Source: a bacterium (GTDB lineage Bacteria; Elusimicrobiota; Elusimicrobia; Elusimicrobiales; UBA9959). Taken from it: a stretch of DNA of 5,193 nt. Below are positions 1 through 5,193 of the stretch, piece by piece (the stretch's first letter is position 1; the number at the start of each line of letters is the position of its first letter). A program made the translations under genes and the position numbers. The notes beneath the pieces were generated by a model. It ran no database searches, had not been told where the DNA came from, and was given only the letters and a program-made list of their open reading frames with translations. The stretch covers positions 1-5,193 of the forward strand of contig JAJZVJ010000216.1 in NCBI GenBank assembly GCA_021845705.1. The letters run 5' to 3'.

Positions 1-83
1 AGGACCTTCATCCCATAATTTTAACTTATTCGGCCGCCGCTCCGCCCGCCGCCCGTCGCAAATAAGGTAAAATTTGCTTACTC

Positions 84-1841
84 ATGGGGATCCTGCTGCC
101 GCTTTGCATCGTTTTCGCGCCGCTCGCTTTTGCCGCGGTGGAGCCCTGGGCCTTTGTGCCGCTTTACGCCGTGTTCTTTATAGGCGCGGCCGCGCTCTAC
201 GCCCGGGGGGAAGAAAACTACAAGAATCCGCTTTACAAGAACCTCCTTCCCGCCGTGCTCGTCGTGGCGCTGCTGGGCCTGCTTCAGGCGCTGCGCCAGG
301 CGCCCGTAAACGGCCCCACGCCGCTTATCTTCACCGCCCTGCGCCTCTCCACCCTTAACGCCGTGCTGCTGTGGCTGTTCTACGCCGCGGTAATGTACTG
401 CGCGGCAAAGACAATAAGAACGCCGGCCCAGTTGCAGCGCCTGCTTTGGGTCATCTTCGGCATGGGCGTAGTAATAGCGCTCATAGGCATGCTGCAGAAA
501 TCCGGCGAGAATACCGTAGTGTACGGCCTGCGCCGCGTGCCCGGGGACGCCTTCGGCCCTTTTGTCAACCGGGACCACGGCGCTTTCTTCCTCGCCATGG
601 CGGGCATGTGCGGGCTGGGGCTGTTCTTTAGCGGGTTCAAAGAACTGTTCAGGCACCAGAGCCACACAAAACTTTTCGACCTGCTGGCCCTCCAGTTCCT
701 TAAATTAGTTATGATAGTGTGCGTGGTGGCCGGCATAGTAAAAACCGGCTCCCGCGGCGGGCTGCATTCTTTTTTCTGCGCCTCCATGTTCCTGGGTTTT
801 GTGGCCGCCGGCTTTCTCGGGACCAGGCCCCGCAAATTCGCCGCCTGGGGCGCGCTTGCCCTGGCCCTGGCCCTGGCCGCTTATGGCCTGCTGCTGACAA
901 AATATAAATTCCTGCTCGGCTACAAAGGCGACGTTTTCGATTCTTCCGTCGCCGCGCGCTTTTCAATGTATAAAAGCGGCCTCGCCATGTTCAGGGACTT
1001 CCCGCTTTTCGGCGTCGGCCTGGGCGCGGTAGTGCACGCTTTCCCTTTTTACTCCCGCCCGGATTTTGTCACGCCGGACATAGTAAAGCACGTCCACAGC
1101 GACTGGCTTGAACTGTTCCTTCAGGCGGGCCTTGCGGGGGGGCTTGTTTTCCTGGCGGGCCTTGCCGCCGCGCTTTATGGTTTTTTTAAAGCCTGGCTCC
1201 GCTGCCGGTCATTTACAATAAAGGCGGTTTGCGGCGGGGCGCTGGGCGCGGTCCTGGTGGGGATAGCGCACAGCTTTGTGGATTTCGGCCTGCAGATGCC
1301 GGCAAATTCTATGGCGTTCTTCGCCATCCTGGGCGCGCTGGCAAGCCGCCCCGCCGTAGAAGGCCGCAGCCGCCGCCCGCAAGAAGAGGAGGACGAGCCC
1401 GCTGTAACCCCTCCGCCCCAAAAATACGTTTACGCCGCTTTCGCCCTGGCCGCCCTCCTCACCGCCGCGGCGGTCCCGCAGGCCGTTTCCTGGTATTACG
1501 ACCAGCGGGCGAAAGAAGGGTCCTTCGAAGAAAAAACAGCCGCGCGCGCCCAAGCCCTTTACTGGCAGCCGGAACCGCAAGCCGCCTTCCGCCTGGCCGC
1601 CGAGTATTACAACCACGCCCTTAAGGACAAGACCGAACCCTGCAGGCTTTTCTCCGTAGCTAACGCCATAGCCTGGCCCTACCTGCGCCAGGCCCCGCTT
1701 AACGCCGGCCTTAACCTTTTAGACCGTAACCTCCGCCTGCAGCTTGCCAACTGCTACAACCGCCCCTTAATCCTTAAAACTCCCCGGCTTGCCACTTTTC
1801 CGCCGCCTGTTGCCCCAACCAAAAACGCCTCGCAGCCCTGA
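84..1841 (+). CDS. O-antigen ligase/polymerase-like (Wzy/WaaL superfamily) membrane protein
   Basis: A 585-residue inner-membrane protein with roughly 12-13 hydrophobic segments spread over residues 3-470. Superfamily landmarks are seen: GPFVNRDHGAFF at 158-169 (relatives usually have N-R-N-H), TGSRGG at 221-226, ARF...FRDFPLFGVGLG at 291-314, the periplasmic-loop motif HVHSDWLELF at 336-345, and AHSFVDFGLQMP at 395-406. These match the Wzy_C/O-antigen ligase family, which joins lipid-linked glycans in the periplasm. After a last span at about 449-470 comes a soluble tail of about 115 residues, probably helical and perhaps TPR-like. Polymerase versus ligase cannot be settled from sequence, but the adjacent Wza- and Wzc-like genes favour an exopolysaccharide or capsule polymerase. 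The ATG at 84 begins directly with a membrane segment. A weak AAGG at 64-67 lies 16 bases upstream, too far for a good ribosome binding site. An in-frame stop at 63-65 bars much extension. Confidence 0.85.
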   Translation: MGILLPLCIVFAPLAFAAVEPWAFVPLYAVFFIGAAALYARGEENYKNPLYKNLLPAVLVVALLGLLQALRQAPVNGPTPLIFTALRLSTLNAVLLWLFYAAVMYCAAKTIRTPAQLQRLLWVIFGMGVVIALIGMLQKSGENTVVYGLRRVPGDAFGPFVNRDHGAFFLAMAGMCGLGLFFSGFKELFRHQSHTKLFDLLALQFLKLVMIVCVVAGIVKTGSRGGLHSFFCASMFLGFVAAGFLGTRPRKFAAWGALALALALAAYGLLLTKYKFLLGYKGDVFDSSVAARFSMYKSGLAMFRDFPLFGVGLGAVVHAFPFYSRPDFVTPDIVKHVHSDWLELFLQAGLAGGLVFLAGLAAALYGFFKAWLRCRSFTIKAVCGGALGAVLVGIAHSFVDFGLQMPANSMAFFAILGALASRPAVEGRSRRPQEEEDEPAVTPPPQKYVYAAFALAALLTAAAVPQAVSWYYDQRAKEGSFEEKTAARAQALYWQPEPQAAFRLAAEYYNHALKDKTEPCRLFSVANAIAWPYLRQAPLNAGLNLLDRNLRLQLANCYNRPLILKTPRLATFPPPVAPTKNASQP

Positions 1842-1870
1842 CAATACTTGTTTCCCATTTTTGGTATAAT
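1838..1870 (+). promoter_or_regulatory. Predicted sigma70-type promoter with extended -10 for the OPX gene
   Basis: TATAAT at 1865-1870 is a perfect -10 hexamer. It is preceded by TGG at 1862-1864, giving the extended -10 form TGnTATAAT, which can work without a good -35. The only -35-like hexamer is CTGACA at 1838-1843, overlapping the stop codon of the upstream gene, but its 21-bp spacing is longer than the usual 16-18. The region is AT-rich between GC-rich genes. Transcription would be expected to start about 7 bases after the -10, which is at or next to the ATG at 1877. The promoter would separate the OPX gene and those downstream from the upstream membrane protein. Confidence 0.6.
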
Positions 1871-1876
1871 AGATAT

Positions 1877-2578
1877 ATGAAAATAGGGGTACTCTCGGTC
1901 ATTTTAATCCCTTTCCTTGCCGCCTGCGCCGCCCAGCGCCCTTACGCGCGCCGCCAGTCCGCGCCGGACCCGGGCCAGGCCGCCGCCACCGCCCAGGCCC
2001 CCGAAACCCCGCAGCAGGAAGCCGCGCTTGAGCAGCGCCTTATAGAGACCGCCCAGGAGCTTAAAGACCGCAACCAGCTTAACTACAAGATCCAGCCCGG
2101 CGACCTTATAGAAGTGACCGTTTTTAAAGAGAACGACATGAGCCGCACCGCCCGCATAAGCGGCAACGGCACCATAACCTTCCCTCTCGCCGGCAGCGTA
2201 AAACTTTCGGACCTTTCCGTCAACGAAGCCGAGGCCCTGCTGGCCCAGAAACTTTCGGAATTCCTGGTAAAGCCGCAGGTTACCGTGCTAATAAAAGAGT
2301 ACGGCAACAAGCAGATCTACGTGCTGGGCGAAGTTAAAAAGCCCGGCTCGATAGAGATCCCCGCCGAGCGCTACCTCACCGTGCTGGAAGCCATCACCAT
2401 GGCCGGGGGGTTTACCGATATCGCCGCCCCCGACCGCACCAAAATTTTGCGCGGCGCCGGCAATACCAGCCAGAGCATCCCTGTTGAGATCAGCCGCATA
2501 ACCAAGCAGGGCGACAAAAGCGCGGACATCTTCCTGGAACCCAACGACACCGTCTACGTCCCCCAGAGTTTCTTCTGA
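1877..2578 (+). CDS. wza: Short Wza-like outer-membrane polysaccharide export (OPX) lipoprotein
   Basis: A 233-residue periplasmic/outer-membrane lipoprotein. The signal peptide starts with MK, has a hydrophobic core at residues 4-13, and ends in the lipobox L14-A-A-C17, so Cys17 is the predicted lipidated residue. An Ala/Pro/Gln-rich linker (18-48) and a helix (about 48-65) lead to the polysaccharide export domain, opening YKIQPGDLIEV at 70-80 and running to about 148. One SLBB domain follows, with YVLGEVKKPG and the hallmark ITMAGGFTD, and the protein ends VPQSFF. E. coli Wza (about 380 residues) has a further SLBB-type domain and a C-terminal amphipathic helix that crosses the outer membrane; both are absent here. 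The start is secure because the signal peptide begins at this ATG, yet no Shine-Dalgarno precedes it. It probably channels polymer made by the upstream protein and regulated by the downstream Wzc homologue. Confidence 0.9.
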   Translation: MKIGVLSVILIPFLAACAAQRPYARRQSAPDPGQAAATAQAPETPQQEAALEQRLIETAQELKDRNQLNYKIQPGDLIEVTVFKENDMSRTARISGNGTITFPLAGSVKLSDLSVNEAEALLAQKLSEFLVKPQVTVLIKEYGNKQIYVLGEVKKPGSIEIPAERYLTVLEAITMAGGFTDIAAPDRTKILRGAGNTSQSIPVEISRITKQGDKSADIFLEPNDTVYVPQSFF

Positions 2579-2580
2579 TA

Positions 2581-2600
2581 AAAGCAGCCTGTCCCCTTTT
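2581..2600 (+). repeat. Direct repeat, copy 1
   Basis: AAAGCAGCCTGTCCCCTTTT begins 2 bases after the OPX stop codon and recurs identically at 2627-2646. Beyond the 20-bp core the two copies stay alike for about 8 more bases (ATTTACGAC here, TTTATGAC in copy 2), so the real unit may be nearly 30 bp. From memory, the reverse complement, with its GGGGACAGGCT core, resembles short intergenic repeats scattered in many environmental genomes, often near Y1/REP-associated transposase genes. That link is recollection, not a search result. Confidence 0.85.
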
Positions 2601-2626
2601 ATTTACGACGGAGATGATCTTAAAAT

Positions 2627-2646
2627 AAAGCAGCCTGTCCCCTTTT
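2627..2646 (+). repeat. Direct repeat, copy 2
   Basis: A perfect second copy of the 20-bp core found at 2581-2600, in the same orientation, with a 26-bp spacer (2601-2626) and a 46-bp period. It runs into a seven-T stretch (2643-2649) and then the ATG of mntA at 2650. The extended part of the repeat therefore covers the start codon, with ATG here where copy 1 has ACG. The copy marks the left boundary of the toxin-antitoxin cassette. There is no convincing third copy at the right boundary. Confidence 0.85.
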
Positions 2647-2649
2647 TTT

Positions 2650-2943
2650 ATGACCTTTTACGATGTTAAGAACCGGATTATTCCTGTTTTAGTACAGCAG
2701 GGGGTGCTTAAGGCTTCCCTGTTCGGCTCTCATGCGCGCAATGAGGCCGGCCGTAACAGCGATATAGACCTCCTGGTTAAACTGGATAAGAGCAAAACCC
2801 TTCTTGACCTTATTGCCCTGCGGCTTGAATTGCGGCGCAGGCTGGGCAAAAATGTGGACGTACTCACCTACGCTTCCCTTAACCCGTTGCTGAAAGCCCG
2901 CATAATGAAGGAACAAAAGCTCATTTATGAAAAAAGAGCCTGA
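2650..2943 (+). CDS. mntA: MntA-type minimal nucleotidyltransferase antitoxin
   Basis: A 97-residue minimal nucleotidyltransferase of the MNT family. The full catalytic signature GSx10DxD is present: G26-S27, then D38-I-D40, with the third acidic residue probably D70 in the strand NVDVLT. Length and layout fit the antitoxin of MNT/HEPN pairs. In studied members the antitoxin transfers AMP from ATP onto a tyrosine of the HEPN toxin and so silences its RNase activity. All catalytic residues are intact, so it is predicted to be active. It overlaps hepT by 17 bases, which implies coupled translation. No Shine-Dalgarno precedes the ATG, only the T-run of the repeat, but a start further in would erode the fold before the GS motif. 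GC is lower than in the flanking polysaccharide genes, suggesting acquisition. Confidence 0.9.
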   Translation: MTFYDVKNRIIPVLVQQGVLKASLFGSHARNEAGRNSDIDLLVKLDKSKTLLDLIALRLELRRRLGKNVDVLTYASLNPLLKARIMKEQKLIYEKRA

Positions 2944-3268
2944 GATCTTCATTAACCATATCCTGGAAAGCATTGAGGATATAGGAAAATATACCCGCGG
3001 GCTTTCCTCCGCGCAATTTTTAAGATCCGCCCTGGTGCAGGACGCCTCAATTCGGCGGCTTGAAATAATCGGCGAAGCCGTAAAGAAGATCCCCGCCGAA
3101 ACAAAGGCGGCGGCCAGGCAGATCCCCTGGAAGCAGATAGCGGGGCTGCGCGATATTCTTATACATGAATATTTCGGCGTTGACCTTAAACTTGTATGGA
3201 GGGTTATACAAAAAGACCTTCCGGACCTTAAGAAGAACATGCTAAAACTCCTCAAGGACCTGCCTTAA
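2927..3268 (+). CDS. hepT: HepT-like HEPN-domain RNase toxin (DUF86)
   Basis: A 113-residue, all-helical HEPN protein of the HepT/DUF86 family. The catalytic motif Rx4HxY is intact: R75-D76-I-L-I-H80-E81-Y82, followed by FGVD. A conserved-looking IRRLEIIGEAVKKIP stretch lies at 42-56. In characterised pairs the Arg/His of this motif cut RNA, and the tyrosine two residues after the His is AMPylated by MntA; Y82 is the equivalent here. The gene starts inside the last codons of mntA (17-base overlap in another frame). An AAGGAA at 2908-2913 lies 13 bases before the ATG, a rather long spacing. The stop is only 27 bases before the Wzc gene, so read-through transcription into that gene is likely. 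The function as an RNase toxin is inferred from the family. Confidence 0.9.
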   Translation: MKKEPEIFINHILESIEDIGKYTRGLSSAQFLRSALVQDASIRRLEIIGEAVKKIPAETKAAARQIPWKQIAGLRDILIHEYFGVDLKLVWRVIQKDLPDLKKNMLKLLKDLP

Positions 3269-3295
3269 AGAACAGCTGCCGGCAAACGGGACATT

Positions 3296-5107
3296 ATGAA
3301 CGAGAACAATAACGAGAACGAATTGGAATTTGACCTTAGCTATTATGTGGACCTGGTGCTGCGCCGGCGCTGGATAGTGCTCTCCGTTTTTATCTCCGTT
3401 ATAATCGCCACCGCCCTTGTCACCTTTAACACCCGGCCGGTCTACCAGGCGCAGGCCATGCTGGTGATAGAAAAAGAGCGCGGCGACAACACAATTTACC
3501 AGGGCGGCCCCACCGTGGAGCGCGGCAACGACGACTATTACCAGACCCAGTACAAACTGCTTAAAAGCGAAGCCGTGCTTAAAGCCGTTTACAAGCGCCT
3601 TAACCTGGAAAGCGTGCCCGAGTTCGCCGGCGTGTACGGCTACCTTAAGCTGGATAAACCTATCACCATCGCCCCCGTGCCGCGCAGCCGCCTGGTGTAT
3701 ATAAAGACCGATTCTTACGACCCGCTGCTCGCCGCCAATATCTCCAACGCCGTGGCCAACGTGTTCATAGAGCAGAACATGGGCAACCAGCTCTTCATGT
3801 CCAAAGACGTGCTTAACGCCCTGCAGGCCGACCGGGCCGGCAACCAGAGCCGCGCAATTTACGAAAGCCTCCCCGCGGTGGTGAACAATAGCCTTATAAT
3901 GGACCTTAAGCGCGAGGAAGCCAAGCTGCAGTCCCAGCTGGCCGAGGCCAGCGGCCATTACACGGCCAAGCACCCCGTGGTGGTGGCCCTTACGGCCAAC
4001 CTGAAGACGGTGCAGGCCCAGATTAAGGCCGAGACCGACAAGGTTATACAAAGCCTTAAAATAGACCTGTCCGGCCAGTTGATGGGCAACAATATCCGCC
4101 TTATAGACGCGGCCATGCCGCCGCTGCACCCTATAAAGCCGCGCAAGCTCTTCAACATGCTGCTGGCCTTTATAGGCGGCCTGGTGCTGGGCCTGTTCGC
4201 CGCCGTGCTGGTGGAGTTCATAGACCAGACCGTGCGCACCCAGGAAGACGTGGAGAACAAGCTGGGCCTGCCCTTCCTGGGCCTTATCCCGCTTACCCGC
4301 CAGAACAAAGAGCAGACCGCCTACAACCACCTTATCCTGCAGGAACATTCCCTTATAAGCGAATCTGTCCGCAATCTGCGCACCATGGTGGACTTCGCCG
4401 AAGTGGGCAGCAAGAGCAAATCTATAATAGTCACCAGCTCCGTGCAGGGCGAAGGCAAAAGCTTCGTGGCCGGCAACCTGGCCGCCGCAATAGCCCAGGC
4501 GGGGGAAAAGGTCCTCATCGTGGACGGCGACCTGCGCCGTTCAAACATGCACAAAGTGTTCCGCGTCTCCAACGCCAAAGGCCTCAGCGACTTTCTCGCG
4601 ACCGGCCGCAACGTAGAAGACCTGCGCCCGCTTATACAGCCTACCGACGTGCCCAACCTCAGCATTCTCACCTGCGGCCCGCGCCCGCCCAACCCGGCCG
4701 AGCTGCTTAACACCCCGCGCCTGAGCGCCTTTATCGCCTGGGCCGGCCAGGACTACGACCGCGTAATAGTGGACTGCCCGCCCATGTTCCCCATCAGCGA
4801 CGTGCTGCTTTGGGGCAAGTACATAAACAACTGCATCTTTGTGGCCGCCTTCGGCAAAACCCGCGTGCCGCTTATTAAAACAGCCGTAAAACGCATCGGC
4901 GCCGCAGGCATAAAGGTGCTGGGCAGCGTGGTGAACATGTCCAAGTTCGGCGGGCTGTCGTACTCTTACTACGGCTACTACCAGTACAACTACAACTACG
5001 GCCCCGACGGCCAGGAAGCCCCCGACGGCGAAAAAAAACACCACCGCAAACCCAAAGCGGCCAAAGAGCCCCAGCCCCTCCCCGAAACCACCGCCCCGGG
5101 CAAATAG
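3296..5107 (+). CDS. wzc: Wzc-type polysaccharide co-polymerase with C-terminal tyrosine autokinase (BY-kinase)
   Basis: A 603-residue inner-membrane protein. An N-terminal Wzz domain (about 12-160) carries TM1 at about 25-44. A short periplasmic helical region (about 160-255) and the proline motif AAMPPLHPIKP (272-282) precede TM2 at about 285-308. The cytoplasmic kinase has the oligomerisation motif Ex2Rx2R (E356, R359, R362), Walker A GEGKS at 385-389, Walker A' DGDLRR at 410-415, and Walker B VIVDCPP at 490-496. Eight tyrosines cluster at 556-568, the autophosphorylation tail. This is the fused one-polypeptide architecture that sets chain length and, by phosphorylation cycling, controls polymer export with the OPX partner. 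E. coli Wzc is about 720 residues; the shortfall here seems to lie in the periplasmic coiled coil. A 35-residue Pro/Lys-rich tail follows the tyrosines, which is unusual. The ATG has only a weak GGGA at 3288-3291. Confidence 0.93.
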   Translation: MNENNNENELEFDLSYYVDLVLRRRWIVLSVFISVIIATALVTFNTRPVYQAQAMLVIEKERGDNTIYQGGPTVERGNDDYYQTQYKLLKSEAVLKAVYKRLNLESVPEFAGVYGYLKLDKPITIAPVPRSRLVYIKTDSYDPLLAANISNAVANVFIEQNMGNQLFMSKDVLNALQADRAGNQSRAIYESLPAVVNNSLIMDLKREEAKLQSQLAEASGHYTAKHPVVVALTANLKTVQAQIKAETDKVIQSLKIDLSGQLMGNNIRLIDAAMPPLHPIKPRKLFNMLLAFIGGLVLGLFAAVLVEFIDQTVRTQEDVENKLGLPFLGLIPLTRQNKEQTAYNHLILQEHSLISESVRNLRTMVDFAEVGSKSKSIIVTSSVQGEGKSFVAGNLAAAIAQAGEKVLIVDGDLRRSNMHKVFRVSNAKGLSDFLATGRNVEDLRPLIQPTDVPNLSILTCGPRPPNPAELLNTPRLSAFIAWAGQDYDRVIVDCPPMFPISDVLLWGKYINNCIFVAAFGKTRVPLIKTAVKRIGAAGIKVLGSVVNMSKFGGLSYSYYGYYQYNYNYGPDGQEAPDGEKKHHRKPKAAKEPQPLPETTAPGK

Positions 5108-5129
5108 AGCGGCCTTTTAACCCTGTCTC

Positions 5130-5160
5130 AGAGGCCGGACTCCCCAAGAGTCCGGCCTCT
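5130..5160 (+). terminator. Hairpin after wzc, probable transcription terminator
   Basis: A perfect 13-bp GC-rich inverted repeat: the arm AGAGGCCGGACTC at 5130-5142 pairs with GAGTCCGGCCTCT at 5148-5160 around a 5-base loop. It begins 22 bases after the wzc stop codon. Only a pyrimidine-rich stretch (TCCATTCC) follows instead of a clean T-run, so intrinsic termination may be weak, or the hairpin may serve in 3'-end protection. Its position marks the end of the transcription unit. Confidence 0.7.
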
Positions 5161-5193
5161 TCCATTCCTACCCACTCCGCGCTCACCGGGCCC

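Noticed and set aside
66..73. GGTAAAAT as a -10 promoter for the first gene.
   Set aside because: Resembles the box before the OPX gene but lacks the TG extension and any -35; too weak to annotate as a feature.
2614..2628. Four-codon reading frame (ATG ATC TTA AAA TAA) between the two repeats, with GGAG overlapping its start.
   Set aside because: Too short, and the purine-rich stretch abuts the ATG, leaving no room for a ribosome binding site.
2596..2630. AT-rich imperfect inverted repeat (CTTTTATTT / AAATAAAG) spanning the spacer between the direct repeats.
   Set aside because: About 8 A/T-rich pairs with a bulge and an 18-base loop would be a weak hairpin; likely a by-product of the A and T runs at the repeat ends.
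2581..2646. Start of a CRISPR array.
   Set aside because: Only two copies of a short repeat, one 26-bp spacer, and similarity running past the repeat; no cas genes.
3269..3295. Possible degenerate repeat at the right edge of the toxin-antitoxin cassette (AAACGGGACA resembling the reverse complement of the left repeat).
   Set aside because: Only about ten bases match, with a gap and a mismatch; this is within chance for such a short stretch.
3242..4348. Long open frame on the minus strand opposite wzc (368 codons).
   Set aside because: It is a GC-rich shadow of the wzc gene, full of His/Val/Gly low-complexity residues with no recognisable domain.

Overview
The window is a compact polysaccharide polymerisation and export locus, all on the + strand, from a Gram-negative (outer-membrane-bearing) bacterium. 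In order it holds a multi-membrane-span O-antigen ligase/polymerase-like protein (84-1841), a short outer-membrane polysaccharide export (OPX, Wza-like) lipoprotein (1877-2578), a MntA-HepT (MNT/HEPN) toxin-antitoxin pair (2650-3268), and a Wzc-type polysaccharide co-polymerase fused to a tyrosine autokinase (3296-5107). A strong hairpin at 5130-5160 closes the block. The first 83 bases and the last 33 hold no gene I can support.

The three polysaccharide genes form a Wzx/Wzy-type logic. The integral membrane protein polymerises or ligates glycan in the periplasm. The Wzc homologue spans the inner membrane, controls chain length and cycles phosphorylation through a C-terminal tyrosine cluster. 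The OPX lipoprotein continues the export path towards the outer membrane. No flippase, glycosyltransferase or outer-membrane beta-barrel gene lies in the window, so these must be elsewhere. The OPX protein and the Wzc homologue both look short compared with E. coli Wza and Wzc.

The toxin-antitoxin pair sits between the OPX and Wzc genes. Its left edge is two direct copies of a perfect 20-bp repeat, 46 bp apart, which fill most of the gap after the OPX stop codon and run up to the mntA start codon. The pair has visibly lower GC (about 48% by hand count for 2641-2940) than the flanking genes and uses more ATT isoleucine codons. I read it as an accessory cassette inserted into the operon.

The organism cannot be named with confidence. 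The genes are GC-rich yet favour ATA for isoleucine (about 20 of 38 Ile codons in the kinase) and use CTT often for leucine. A perfect extended -10 box lies 7 bases before an ATG with no ribosome binding site. An uncultured lineage such as Elusimicrobiota would fit my impression of such sequences, but that is a guess from style, not from a marker gene.
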